64,000 nt of DNA from Pseudarthrobacter raffinosi (lineage in GTDB: Bacteria; Actinomycetota; Actinomycetes; Actinomycetales; Micrococcaceae). Shown in pieces: positions 19,121 to 27,572 of the stretch. Position numbers and translations under genes: made by a program. The stretch is from contig NZ_JAMXBH010000015.1 in the NCBI RefSeq assembly GCF_023913735.1, positions 1-64,000 on the forward strand. Direction: 5' to 3'. Position 1 is the stretch's first letter. Each line of letters starts with the position of its first letter. The notes beneath the pieces are model-generated. The model worked only from the letters and a program-made list of their open reading frames with translations. It did not search any database and was not told where the DNA came from.

Positions 19121-20721
19121 TGGATGTCTTCTCCTCCCTCATGGACGGCTTTGCCACAGCACTGACCCCCATGAATTTCCTTTACGCTGTCATCGGTGTG
19201 CTCCTGGGCACTGCCGTCGGAGTGCTCCCAGGCCTGGGCCCGGCTATGACCGTTGCTTTGCTGCTCCCGGTTACGTATGTCCTGGAACCCACCAGCGCCT
19301 TCATTATGTTCGCTGGCATCTACTACGGCGGCATGTACGGCGGATCCACTACCTCCATCCTGCTCAACACCCCGGGTGAATCGTCGTCTGTGGTGACGGC
19401 CATTGAAGGCAACAAGATGGCCAAAGCCGGCAGGGCCGCCCAAGCCCTGGCGACGGCGGCTATCGGCTCGTTTGTGGCGGGCACTATAGGCACCGCTTTG
19501 CTGGCTGTCTGCGCACCGATTGTGGTGGAGTTCGCCGTCAGCCTTGGAGCCCCAAGCTACTTTGCCATCATGGTCCTGGCGCTCCTGGCAGTAACCGCCG
19601 TCCTTGGCTCATCCCGCCTGCGGGGCTTTGCCTCTCTGGGCCTCGGCCTGGCGATCGGTCTGATTGGCATGGATTCAGTCACCGGCCAGCGCCGTCTCAC
19701 CTTCGGCCAGCCCTTGCTGGCTGACGGCCTGGACATCGTGGTGGTGGCAGTGGCCATCTTCGCCGTGGGCGAGGCACTGTGGGTTGCCGCACACTTGCGG
19801 CGCAACCCGCTGCAAATCATCCCCGTAGGACGTCCGTGGATGGGCAAGGAGGACTGGAAGCGCTCCTGGAAGCCCTGGCTCCGTGGAACGGCGTACGGTT
19901 TCCCGTTTGGTGCACTTCCGGCCGGCGGGGCCGAGATCCCCACGTTCCTGTCCTATGTCACCGAGAAACGCCTCAGCAAGCACCCCGAGGAGTTCGGCAA
20001 GGGCGCCATCGAGGGGGTTGCCGGGCCGGAAGCAGCCAACAATGCGGCCGCCGCCGGCACCATGACCCCCCTGCTGGCCCTGGGCCTGCCCACCAACGCG
20101 ACCGCAGCCGTGATGCTGGCAGCCTTTGCTTCATACGGCATCCAGCCGGGACCCCTGCTGTTCGCCAACGAAGGACCGCTGGTCTGGGCGCTGATCGCGA
20201 GCCTCTTCATTGGCAACTTCCTGCTCCTGGTCATCAACCTGCCCCTGGCTCCCATGTGGGCAAAAATCCTACAGTTACCGCGGCCATATCTGTATGCGGG
20301 GATCCTGTTCTTCGCCACGCTGGGCGCCTATTCGGTGAACCTGCAGGTGTTCGATCTGGTGCTCCTGCTGGCCCTCGGTGCGCTCGGATTCATGATGCGC
20401 CGCTTCGGACTCCCTGTACTGCCGCTCATCCTCGGCGTGATCCTGGGGCCGCGGATCGAAGGGCAGCTTCGCAGGACGCTGCAGCTCAGCGCGGGCGACC
20501 CCGCCGGACTCTTTGGTGAACCGATTGCCATCGGCGTTTATGTCATCATTGCGATCATCCTCATATGGCCGCTGCTGTTCAAGCTGTGGCGCCGCAACCG
20601 TCCGGCCACCAGCCTCCCGTCCCCAAACGCCACTCGCGGATCCGAACCGACAGACGTGGCCCGCGGCTCCGTCAGCCATGGCAGCCACCGGGCCGACGGA
20701 AATTCCGACGGCGACGGCTAG
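19120..20721 (+). CDS. tctA: Tripartite tricarboxylate transporter, large membrane subunit TctA
   Basis: 533 residues, about 12 membrane segments. Family signatures: [20 protein letters not shown] (about 27-46), [20 protein letters not shown] (about 69-88), and in the second half [35 protein letters not shown]. It forms the transport channel and uses the ion gradient. The last 40 residues are hydrophilic (Ser/Asp-rich) and likely cytoplasmic. Third gene of tctCBA. Confidence 0.93.
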   Translation: MDVFSSLMDGFATALTPMNFLYAVIGVLLGTAVGVLPGLGPAMTVALLLPVTYVLEPTSAFIMFAGIYYGGMYGGSTTSILLNTPGESSSVVTAIEGNKMAKAGRAAQALATAAIGSFVAGTIGTALLAVCAPIVVEFAVSLGAPSYFAIMVLALLAVTAVLGSSRLRGFASLGLGLAIGLIGMDSVTGQRRLTFGQPLLADGLDIVVVAVAIFAVGEALWVAAHLRRNPLQIIPVGRPWMGKEDWKRSWKPWLRGTAYGFPFGALPAGGAEIPTFLSYVTEKRLSKHPEEFGKGAIEGVAGPEAANNAAAAGTMTPLLALGLPTNATAAVMLAAFASYGIQPGPLLFANEGPLVWALIASLFIGNFLLLVINLPLAPMWAKILQLPRPYLYAGILFFATLGAYSVNLQVFDLVLLLALGALGFMMRRFGLPVLPLILGVILGPRIEGQLRRTLQLSAGDPAGLFGEPIAIGVYVIIAIILIWPLLFKLWRRNRPATSLPSPNATRGSEPTDVARGSVSHGSHRADGNSDGDG

Positions 20722-20801
20722 TAAGTCCACGCCTTCCCCTCCACCGCCGGCGGCAGAAAACCACAAAGTACAGACCAGACCGCAGACCACAAGGAGCAAC
20801 C

Positions 20802-21203
20802 ATGACGATCGTGGTGGGATACGTCCCCACACCAGAGGGCGAAGCGGCGCTGACTCAGGCCATCGCCGAAGCCCGGAAGAACAACACCACCCTGTTGGTG
20901 ATCAACTCCTCCAAGGGCGATGCCCTGGTGGACAACCGGTACGCCCAGGAGCCCGAAGTGCAGAGCATCGAGGCGCGCCTGGCCACCCACGGGATCGACC
21001 ACGTGATCAAGCAGCCGGTCCGTGGCCATGACGCGGCAGCGGAGGTCCTCGATGCCGCGGAGGAGCACAACGCCGACCTCATCGTGATCGGGATTCGCCG
21101 CCGCACCCCGGTGGGCAAACTGATCATGGGCAGCACCTCGCAGCGGATCCTGCTCGAGGCTGATTGTCCAGTTCTGGCCGTCAAAGCGGGCATGGCGGGC
21201 TGA
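20802..21203 (+). CDS. Single-domain universal stress protein
   Basis: 133 residues, one UspA domain: MTIVVGYVPTPEGEAALTQAI at the start and ADLIVIGIRRRTPVGKLIMGSTSQRILLEADCPVLAVK at the end, with the GxRxxxxVGKLxxGSxSQ ATP-binding form. AAGGAG 5-6 nt before ATG 20802 fixes the start. It lies 80 nt after tctA with a strong hairpin after it, so it is probably the last gene of the tct transcript; this pairing is frequent in actinobacteria. Confidence 0.88.
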   Translation: MTIVVGYVPTPEGEAALTQAIAEARKNNTTLLVINSSKGDALVDNRYAQEPEVQSIEARLATHGIDHVIKQPVRGHDAAAEVLDAAEEHNADLIVIGIRRRTPVGKLIMGSTSQRILLEADCPVLAVKAGMAG

Positions 21204-21219
21204 GCGGGCGTTACCTTCG

Positions 21220-21280
21220 ATCCGAAGCTTGTTCGTGAGACCACACCTTAACGGTGCGGTTCAGCGAACAAGCTTCGGAT
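21220..21280 (+). terminator. Long hairpin after the tctCBA-usp operon
   Basis: Perfect 16-bp arms ATCCGAAGCTTGTTCG (21220-21235) and CGAACAAGCTTCGGAT (21265-21280), followed by TTTTC. The 29-nt loop can extend the pairing imperfectly (GACCACACC against GGTGCGGTTC). Good as a transcription terminator; the length is unusual for a simple one. Confidence 0.8.
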
Positions 21281-21313
21281 TTTCGGCGTCTGGGCGTTCG
21301 AGATAGCAGTCAT

Positions 21314-21342
21314 CTGACATCTAGGTTCATCACCGGTATACT
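21314..21342 (+). promoter_or_regulatory. Promoter of the 85-residue hypothetical gene (leaderless)
   Basis: CTGACA (21314-21319), 17-nt spacer, TATACT (21337-21342). The ATG at 21350 begins 8 nt after the -10 and no Shine-Dalgarno is present, so the mRNA probably starts at or next to the start codon. Confidence 0.6.
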
Positions 21343-21349
21343 TGAAGCT

Positions 21350-21607
21350 ATGACTATAGCTACATTGGAACGCCCCCTGGCCGCCGTTACGGCCGACGAG
21401 GCCTCAGATGCCCGGTCCATCGACCTGCAGTTTTCCACTGCCGACGAGATGCATGAAGGCCTGGACAACGCCGTTGCCACGCTGATCGAGCCGGCAAAAG
21501 ACGCGGCCTGCGGCATCCTTGTGACGCGCCTGCGCCCGGGACGCTTCACCGTGGCCCTGGACGAGTCGGTCCCCTTTGGTGAAACGTACGAAAGCATTGC
21601 AGCCTGA
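21350..21607 (+). CDS. Hypothetical 85-residue protein
   Basis: Acidic soluble protein with no family I recognise: MTIATLERPLAAVTADEASD, then QFSTADEMHEGLDNAVATLIEPAKDAACGILVTRLRPGRFTVALDESVPFGETYE. The pattern suggests a small alpha/beta domain. Supported as a gene by its promoter at the right distance, by base composition like neighbours, and by a terminator behind it. Start at ATG 21350; an upstream in-frame ATG at 21254 lies inside the previous hairpin and is unlikely. Confidence 0.65.
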   Translation: MTIATLERPLAAVTADEASDARSIDLQFSTADEMHEGLDNAVATLIEPAKDAACGILVTRLRPGRFTVALDESVPFGETYESIAA

Positions 21608-21667
21608 GCTGATTCGGCCCTGGATCCGGGCTTCGATCGATGCTTCGATCCCGCCCGCGATCCACGC

Positions 21668-21709
21668 AAAGAGTCCCCGACTTCCGTTACCGGAAGTCGG
21701 GGACTCTTT
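21668..21709. terminator. Bidirectional terminator between convergent small genes
   Basis: Perfect 19-bp stem (AAAGAGTCCCCGACTTCCG and its complement) with loop TTAC. A-run on one side and T-run on the other make it work for both the 85-residue gene and the opposing 78-residue gene. Confidence 0.9.
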
Positions 21710-21728
21710 GCTATTTGGTCTTGTGTTC

Positions 21729-21965
21729 CTAACTCCTGCGGACCTCTACACCGTCGGATTTAAGGAAAAGTTCTTTTTCTGACGGAGTGGCCGGCACGAG
21801 CCACAGCACGTTCCCGCTCTGCGATACTTCTTCCACTTCGCCCGCCGCAATGACGTGCGCCTGTTTGATGATTTCCACCCGGTCCCCGGCTTTGAGCGTT
21901 CCCCACTCCGAGATGGTGGCCGAGTGGACATTGCGCCTCGACAGGACAGCCCCACGTGCTTTCAT
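21729..21965 (-). CDS. Hypothetical 78-residue protein with SH3-like barrel
   Basis: MKARGAVLSRRNVHSATISEWGTLKAGDRVEIIKQAHVIAAGEVEEVSQSGNVLWLVPATP... The LKAGDRVEII and AAGEVEEVSQSGNVLWL pattern is that of a small beta-barrel binding domain. No specific family recognised. ATG 21965 is chosen (AAGGGG 11 nt upstream); an in-frame GTG at 22001 would add 12 residues but lacks a usable SD. Upstream lie two TACTACA repeats 17 nt apart that may be regulatory. Confidence 0.6.
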   Translation of the reverse strand: MKARGAVLSRRNVHSATISEWGTLKAGDRVEIIKQAHVIAAGEVEEVSQSGNVLWLVPATPSEKELFLKSDGVEVRRS

Positions 21966-22021
21966 TTGAACTACTACCCCTTTGTATACGTCCTGCGCCA
22001 CAGCCTCTTTGATGTGACTTT

Positions 22022-22045
22022 TACTACACCTTCAGTTCTACTACA
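22022..22045 (-). promoter_or_regulatory. TGTAGTA direct repeats upstream of the 78-residue gene
   Basis: On the minus strand TGTAGTAGAA and TGTAGTAAAA start exactly 17 nt apart (plus-strand TACTACA at 22022-22028 and 22039-22045); a related GTAGTAG lies nearer the gene. Same-face spacing of nearly two helical turns is typical of regulator binding. TGTAGTA is also a BlaI/MecI half-site, but there it forms a dyad, not a direct repeat. The regulator is unknown. Confidence 0.35.
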
Positions 22046-22126
22046 CTTCCCGGCGTCGAATTGTTCGTGTTGCACCATATTTCGACATTGGACGAATTTC
22101 TCGGCAGGACCGAAGGATATTCCCGC

Positions 22127-23719
22127 TCAGGCAAGAATTCCGACGGCGGATTCGGCGGCTGCCCGGACTCTTCCTGAGGCAACCAGACGGTCAGCTGCCT
22201 CCAGCTCCGGTGACAGGAACCGGTCGGTTCCCGGGCCTTCGACGACGGACCGCAGCACCCCGATCACTGCAGCGCCTGCCGGGCCGGGGAGGAGCTCGCC
22301 GTCGGACAGCTGCGTCCGCATGTCGATGGCGCGGGCACTCGTCACCAGTTCGATGGCCAGGACGCGGCGAAGGTTCTCCACGGCCTTGCGGAGCTTTCGG
22401 GCCGCGTGCCAGCCCATGGACACGTGGTCCTCCTGCATGGCGGAGCTGGGAATGGAATCCACCGACGCCGGGACGGCCAGGCGCTTGTTCTCCGAGACCA
22501 GCCCGGCCTGCGTGTACTGGGCGATCATCAGGCCCGAGTCGACACCCGGATCCGCGGCCAGGAACGCCGGCAGCCCGTGCGAACGCGCCGGGTCCAGCAT
22601 CCGGTCCGTCCGGCGCTCAGCGATGGAGCTGAGGTCCGCAACGGCAATGGCCAGGAAGTCCAGGACGTAGGCCACTGGTGCGCCGTGGAAGTTGCCGTTG
22701 GAGCTGACGCGCCCGTCCGGCAGGACCACCGGGTTGTCGATGGCCGCGGCGAGCTCGCGGGATGCCACCATGGCGGCGTAGTCCACCGTGTCCCGCGCGG
22801 CCCCGGCCACCTGGGGCGCGCAGCGCAGCGAGTAGGCGTCCTGGACTTTGGAATCCCCCACCCGGTGCGAGGCCACGATCGGCGAGTTCGACAACACACG
22901 CAGCATGTTGTCCGCGCTGGCGGCCTGGCCGGGGTGCGGACGCAAGGCCGCATGCAGCTCCGGCACAAAGACCTGGTCCGTACCCAGCAGCGCCTCGACA
23001 CTGAGCGCGGCGGTGATGTCCGCCGTCGTCAGCAGTTGGCGAAGGTCCGCGATGGCCATCAGGAGCATGCCCAGCATTCCCTCGGTGCCGTTTACCAGCG
23101 CCAGGCCTTCCTTCTCGGCGAGGGTGACCGGTTCGATACCGTGCCCGGCGAGCAGCTCGGCGACAGGCGCCTCACCCCGCCCGCCGTACGTCACGCCGTC
23201 GGGCCCTTCCGCTTCACCCTCTCCCATCAGCACCAGGGCGCAGTGGGACAGCGGGGCGAGGTCGCCAGAGCAGCCAAGCGAGCCGAATTCGCGGACCACC
23301 GGTGTGATGCCGGCGTTGAGCACGTCCACCATGGTCTGCAGGACGACGGGGCGGACGCCGGTGCGGCCGGATGCGAGGGTTTTGGCGCGCAGGAACATAA
23401 TGCCGCGGACCACCTCGCGTTCCACGGCCGGGCCCATGCCGGCGGCGTGGCTGCGGATCAGCGATTTCTGCAGCTGGGTGCGCAGCTCGCTGGGGATGTG
23501 CCGGTTGGCCAGCGCGCCGAAGCCGGTGGAAATGCCATAGGCGGGGGTCTCGCTGTGCGCGAGTTCGTCGATGTGCGCGCGGACCTTCGCCACCGTGTCC
23601 AGCGCCTCCTGGGCGATGGTCACCTGGGCGTTGTGACGGGCGACGGCGACAAGGTCCTCGGGCGTGACGCCGCTGGAGCCGAGGGTGACGGTGAGCGGTG
23701 AGTGGGTGGTGACGGTCAC
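22127..23719 (-). CDS. hutH: Histidine ammonia-lyase
   Basis: 530 residues. Converts L-histidine to urocanate and ammonia, first step of histidine breakdown, in the cytoplasm. Family blocks: [15 protein letters not shown] (about 61-75), [18 protein letters not shown] (145-162) and [29 protein letters not shown] region ([17 protein letters not shown]). The cofactor MIO forms from an internal triad that here is Cys150-Ser151-Gly152 instead of the usual Ala-Ser-Gly; this variant is known from actinomycetes and should still cyclise. GTG 23719 overlaps the stop of hutU by 4 nt. Confidence 0.95.
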   Translation of the reverse strand: MTVTTHSPLTVTLGSSGVTPEDLVAVARHNAQVTIAQEALDTVAKVRAHIDELAHSETPAYGISTGFGALANRHIPSELRTQLQKSLIRSHAAGMGPAVEREVVRGIMFLRAKTLASGRTGVRPVVLQTMVDVLNAGITPVVREFGSLGCSGDLAPLSHCALVLMGEGEAEGPDGVTYGGRGEAPVAELLAGHGIEPVTLAEKEGLALVNGTEGMLGMLLMAIADLRQLLTTADITAALSVEALLGTDQVFVPELHAALRPHPGQAASADNMLRVLSNSPIVASHRVGDSKVQDAYSLRCAPQVAGAARDTVDYAAMVASRELAAAIDNPVVLPDGRVSSNGNFHGAPVAYVLDFLAIAVADLSSIAERRTDRMLDPARSHGLPAFLAADPGVDSGLMIAQYTQAGLVSENKRLAVPASVDSIPSSAMQEDHVSMGWHAARKLRKAVENLRRVLAIELVTSARAIDMRTQLSDGELLPGPAGAAVIGVLRSVVEGPGTDRFLSPELEAADRLVASGRVRAAAESAVGILA

Positions 23720-25419
23720 TTTGTGATTCCTTCTTGCATCGGGATGCGGACGCCGCGCTCTTTGGCGACGTCGAGTGCGCGGTCGTAGCCGGCGTCGGCG
23801 TGGCGGATGACGCCCATGCCGGGGTCGTTGGTGAGGAGGCGTTCGAGTTTCTGGGCGGCGAGGTCGGTGCCGTCGGCGACGGAGACCTGGCCGGCGTGGA
23901 TGGAGCGGCCGATGCCGACGCCGCCGCCGTGGTGGATCGAGACCCAGGTGGCGCCGGAGGCGGTGTTGAGCAGGGCGTTGAGCAGCGGCCAGTCCGCGAT
24001 GGCGTCGGAGCCGTCGGCCATGGCCTCGGTCTCCCGGTACGGGGAGGCGACGGAGCCGGAGTCGAGGTGGTCGCGGCCGATCACGATGGGCGCCTTGACC
24101 TTGCCTTCCTTGACGAGCTGGTTGAACAGCAGGCCGGCCTTGGCGCGGTCGCCGTAGCCGAGCCAGCAGATCCGGGCCGGCAGGCCCTCGAACTCGACCC
24201 GTTCCTGGGCCGCGTCGATCCAGCGGCGCAGGTGCTTGTTCTCGGGGAAGAGTTCCTTGATGGCCTCATCCGTGACCGCGATGTCCTCGGGGTCACCGGA
24301 GAGCGCCACCCAGCGGAACGGGCCCAGACCCTCGCAGAAGAGCGGGCGGATGTAGGCCGGGACGAAGCCGGGGAATTCGAAGGCACGGGTGTAGCCGCCC
24401 TTGCGGGCCTCGTCGCGGATGGAGTTGCCGTAGTCGAAGACCTCGGCACCGGCGTCCTGGAACTCGACCATGGCCTGGACGTGCTTGGCCATGGAGGCCT
24501 GGGCCTTCTTGGTGAAGCCTTCGGGATCGGCGGCGGCCTCGGTATGCCATTCCTGGACCGTGATGCCTTCGGGCAGGTAGGACAGCGGGTCGTGGGCGGA
24601 GGTCTGGTCCGTGACGATGTCGACCGTGAGTTCGCCCGCACGGTGGCGGCGCAGGATCTCGGGGAAGACCTCGGCGGCGTTCCCGACATAGCCCACGGAC
24701 CAGCCGCGGCGCTCCTCCTTGGCCGCCAGGACCTTGGCGATGGCGGTGTCGAGGTCGGTTTCGACCTCGTCGAGGTAGCGTTTGCCGGCGCGGCGGCGGA
24801 GGTGGCTTTCGTCGACGTCGACGATCAGGCAGGCGCCCTCGTTCAGGGTGACGGCGAGCGGCTGGGCACCGCCCATGCCGCCGCAGCCGCCGGTGAGGGT
24901 CAGGGTCCCGGCGAGGGTGCCGTCCTCGTCTCCGGTGAGTTTGCGGGCGATCGCGGCGAAGGTCTCGAAGGTGCCCTGCAGGATGCCCTGGGTGCCGATG
25001 TAGATCCAGGACCCGGCGGTCATCTGGCCGTACATCATCAGGCCCTCGGCCTCGAGCCGGCGGAACTCGGGCCAGGTGGCCCAGTCGCCCACGAGGTTGG
25101 AGTTCGCCAGGAGTACCCGCGGCGCCCATTCGTTGGTCCGGAACACACCGACCGGCTTGCCGGACTGGACCAGCAGCGTCTCGTCGTTCTCCATGGTTTC
25201 GAGGGTGCGGGTGATCGCATCGAACGCCGCCCAGGACCGGACGGCACGGCCGGTCCCGCCGTAAACCACCAGATCATCCGGGCGCTCCGCGACCTCAGGG
25301 TCCAGGTTGTTCATCAGCATCCGCAGCGGGGCTTCGGTCTGCCAGCTCTTGGCGGTGAGCTCGGTGCCGCGGGCAGCTTTGATCGGGCGGGCACCGGTAG
25401 TGAAATCGGCGGGTGCCAT
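23716..25419 (-). CDS. hutU: Urocanate hydratase
   Basis: 567 residues, usual family length. Adds water to urocanate to give imidazolone propionate, using tightly bound NAD+. Visible: [23 protein letters not shown] near the start, NAD site [11 protein letters not shown] (177-187), and [15 protein letters not shown] with the active-site Cys (about 420). AAGGAG 6 nt before ATG 25419. First gene of hutUH; hutI and hutF/hutG are not in this window. An IclR gene lies just upstream in the same direction, with a matching palindrome in between. Confidence 0.96.
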   Translation of the reverse strand: MAPADFTTGARPIKAARGTELTAKSWQTEAPLRMLMNNLDPEVAERPDDLVVYGGTGRAVRSWAAFDAITRTLETMENDETLLVQSGKPVGVFRTNEWAPRVLLANSNLVGDWATWPEFRRLEAEGLMMYGQMTAGSWIYIGTQGILQGTFETFAAIARKLTGDEDGTLAGTLTLTGGCGGMGGAQPLAVTLNEGACLIVDVDESHLRRRAGKRYLDEVETDLDTAIAKVLAAKEERRGWSVGYVGNAAEVFPEILRRHRAGELTVDIVTDQTSAHDPLSYLPEGITVQEWHTEAAADPEGFTKKAQASMAKHVQAMVEFQDAGAEVFDYGNSIRDEARKGGYTRAFEFPGFVPAYIRPLFCEGLGPFRWVALSGDPEDIAVTDEAIKELFPENKHLRRWIDAAQERVEFEGLPARICWLGYGDRAKAGLLFNQLVKEGKVKAPIVIGRDHLDSGSVASPYRETEAMADGSDAIADWPLLNALLNTASGATWVSIHHGGGVGIGRSIHAGQVSVADGTDLAAQKLERLLTNDPGMGVIRHADAGYDRALDVAKERGVRIPMQEGITK

Positions 25420-25531
25420 GAGGGGCTCCTTTGTGTTCTGGGCGAGTACGAGGTTCGCGGTGTTGGGTAGAGGTTCTGTATCAACTAAAGCCGTTCCGGG
25501 CCGGGCCGGACAGGGCTTTCGAAGGGGTGGT

Positions 25532-25547
25532 GTCCGGGATTCCAGAC
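25532..25547. promoter_or_regulatory. Putative HutR operator upstream of hutUH
   Basis: GTCCGGGATTCCAGAC, an imperfect palindrome 113 nt before hutU. The same 16-bp pattern occurs twice upstream of the IclR gene (26483 and 26551), which ties the regulator to hutUH and to its own control. Confidence 0.7.
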
Positions 25548-25605
25548 TGCTGCGGGGTTTCTGTCGGACCGTCGGCGAGGCAGAGCCAGCCGACGGGGGG
25601 CAGCA

Positions 25606-26460
25606 CTACTTGGCAGGGCGGCCGTGGATGCGGACGGAGAGTTCGTCCGCTACTTTCTGGACCCGCGCGGCGAGCGCCGGCCATTGGTCCGCCGGCAATT
25701 TGTCCTCGAGGAACGTGACGGCGACTGCCGCCGTCGGCCATCCCACGTGGTCCGTGACAGCGGCGGCGATCGAGCCGAAGCCGGGCGTCACCTCGCCATG
25801 TTCGGTGGCGTAGCCGCGCTGCCTCACTTGGTCCAGGTGCGAGGACAGCGCGGAGTACTTCATGATGGCGCCCTCCACCTCATGCCGGGCGGTGAAGGCC
25901 TCGGCATTCGGGTAAAGCGCCCGGACCTGCGACTTGGGCAGTGCGGCGAGAATGGCGCGGCCGCTGGCGGTGAGGTGGCTGGGAAGCCGGACGCCGACGT
26001 CGGTCACCAGGGACGGGCGGTTCTTGGCCCGTTCCTCCACGATGTACAGCACGTCGCGGCCGTGGAGCACCGCCAGGTGTGCGCTCTCACCGATGACGTC
26101 CACCAGCGACGCCAGCAGCGGCCGGCCCAGGCGGGACAGCGGTTCCTGCCGCGAATACGCCGAACTCAGCTCGAAGGCACTGATGCCCAGCCCGTAGCGC
26201 TGCTCCTCGTGCAGATGGAGGACAAAGCCGTTCGCCTCCATCACGCCCAGGAGGTGGTAGACGCTGGAGCGCGGCAATCCCAAGGACGTGGCAATGCTCG
26301 ACGCCGCCACCGGCCCCCGCTTGGAGGCCAGCAGCTTGAGGATACGCAGGGTGTTCTCGGCGGCGGGGACTTTGGACGTCGCCCTTGGTTCACTGCCCGC
26401 CTCTGGCCTGGCTTCCGTGCTCGACACCACTGCACTCGACTCCACTGTGCCCTCCGTCAT
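25606..26460 (-). CDS. IclR-family regulator of histidine utilisation
   Basis: 284 residues. N-terminal winged helix (about 30-90: AENTLRILKLLASKRGPVAASSIATSLGLPRSSVYHLLGVMEANGFV) and C-terminal IclR effector domain (about 105-280: ESAHLAVLHGRDVLYIVEE, LPSHLTASGRAILAAL, TPGFGSIAAAVTDHVG). Start ATG 26460 is preferred; the longer open frame to 26568 would place two operator-like palindromes inside the coding sequence and give residues atypical of the family. Position and shared operators argue it controls hutUH, probably responding to urocanate or histidine. Effector is inferred. Confidence 0.88.
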   Translation of the reverse strand: MTEGTVESSAVVSSTEARPEAGSEPRATSKVPAAENTLRILKLLASKRGPVAASSIATSLGLPRSSVYHLLGVMEANGFVLHLHEEQRYGLGISAFELSSAYSRQEPLSRLGRPLLASLVDVIGESAHLAVLHGRDVLYIVEERAKNRPSLVTDVGVRLPSHLTASGRAILAALPKSQVRALYPNAEAFTARHEVEGAIMKYSALSSHLDQVRQRGYATEHGEVTPGFGSIAAAVTDHVGWPTAAVAVTFLEDKLPADQWPALAARVQKVADELSVRIHGRPAK

Positions 26461-26482
26461 TTCTCGCGGGGCTTCCGGCCAT

Positions 26483-26498
26483 GTCCGGGATCCCGTAC
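26483..26498. promoter_or_regulatory. Putative HutR operator 1 upstream of the IclR gene
   Basis: GTCCGGGATCCCGTAC: CGGGATCCCG core is a perfect 10-bp palindrome; matches the hutU site in its first ten bases. It lies 23 nt before the chosen ATG, suited to autorepression. Confidence 0.65.
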
Positions 26499-26550
26499 TT
26501 AACCTTGCGCCCACGACCGGTCCCCTCATGGCCATCAAAACACGGCCGGT

Positions 26551-26566
26551 GTCCGGGATGCCAGAC
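26551..26566. promoter_or_regulatory. Putative HutR operator 2 upstream of the IclR gene
   Basis: GTCCGGGATGCCAGAC, one base different from the hutU site. It lies between the IclR gene and the divergent GNAT gene, 68 bp from operator 1, so looping or control of both directions is possible. Confidence 0.68.
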
Positions 26567-26661
26567 ATAGCCAGTCGTGCGCCCCCTTCCCGCCTACTGG
26601 GCCTGGGTTGTCCTCCCGGCCCCGCTCGGGTCCGCTCGGGTCTGGTCGTAGGCTGAAGCGT

Positions 26662-27480
26662 ATGGCCTCAACCACCGATGTCCTCGCCGCGTACGATTCC
26701 CAGCTCCGCCGGCTGGTTCCCCCAGCCGTTCCGGCAGGCCACGAATATCAGCTGCTGGGACCCCTGCTACGCGTGACCGAACAGCGGCGGGGCTTCATCG
26801 AATCGGCTCGTGACCTCGGTGTGGAGGGAGGGATGCTCGACAGGATGATCGTCGAACAGCGTGAGTACTTTGCCGGCCGGGGGGAGGCCATCGAATGGAA
26901 GACCCGGGCGCATGACTTCCCAGCTGATCTTGAGTCCCGCCTCCGCGCAGCAGGCTTCGTGCCGGAAGACCGCGAGACCGTCCTGGTGGGTGAGACGGCC
27001 GCGATGGCCGGTGAACCTGTGGTCCCGGAGGGTATCCAGGTGAGGCTTGCCCGCGAACTCCCTGACCTGGAGCGCATCGCGGCGATGAAGTCTGAAGTGT
27101 GGGCCGCCGATTACAGCTGGGTGGCCGCGGACCTGTCTGAGCGGCTGGCCTCGGACCCGGAAAACCTGGTGGTCTTCCTGGCCGAGGCCTCGGGGGAAGT
27201 GGTTTCGGCGGCCTGGCTCGAGATCAATCCGGGGACGGACTTCGCTGGCTTATGGGGCGGCTCAACGTTGCCTGCATGGCGCGGGCGGGGGATCTACAAG
27301 GCTCTGGTTTTCGCACGCGCCCAGGTGGCGGCCGCCCGGGGAGTGAAGTACCTGCAGGTGGACGCGTCCGCTGACAGTGAGCCGATCCTGAGAAGGTTGG
27401 GGTTCAGGGCAGTCACCACCACCACGCCGTTTGTGTGGACTCCTCCTGCGAGGGGCGATAGCACTGGAGCAGCTGGATAG
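26662..27480 (+). CDS. GNAT-family N-acetyltransferase
   Basis: 272 residues. The C-terminal half is a GNAT domain (about 110-265): VVFLAEASGEVVSAAWLEI, the acetyl-CoA loop LPAWRGRGIYKALVFARAQVAAARGVKYLQVDASADSEPILRRLGF. The N-terminal ~100 residues are a second, degenerate domain. Substrate unknown. No Shine-Dalgarno is present, but TAGGCT (26649-26654) lies 7 nt before ATG 26662, suggesting a leaderless mRNA. Divergent from the hut regulator. Confidence 0.85.
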   Translation: MASTTDVLAAYDSQLRRLVPPAVPAGHEYQLLGPLLRVTEQRRGFIESARDLGVEGGMLDRMIVEQREYFAGRGEAIEWKTRAHDFPADLESRLRAAGFVPEDRETVLVGETAAMAGEPVVPEGIQVRLARELPDLERIAAMKSEVWAADYSWVAADLSERLASDPENLVVFLAEASGEVVSAAWLEINPGTDFAGLWGGSTLPAWRGRGIYKALVFARAQVAAARGVKYLQVDASADSEPILRRLGFRAVTTTTPFVWTPPARGDSTGAAG

Positions 27481-27572
27481 AGCCCGCCCCCGCGAGGACG
27501 AAATGTGATGCTGCACCACCAACTGCGCTCCCGTGACTCAAACCAGCGCCCAATCTGGGAACGTAGCTTCTT

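Noticed and set aside
23734..25470. 578-codon open frame antisense to hutU
   Set aside because: Gly/Val/Asp-rich shadow typical of high-GC third-position bias; hutU on the other strand is fully conserved.
26461..26568. Longer N-terminus of the IclR regulator starting at 26568
   Set aside because: It would be encoded by two operator-like palindromes, has no SD and adds residues not usual in the family.
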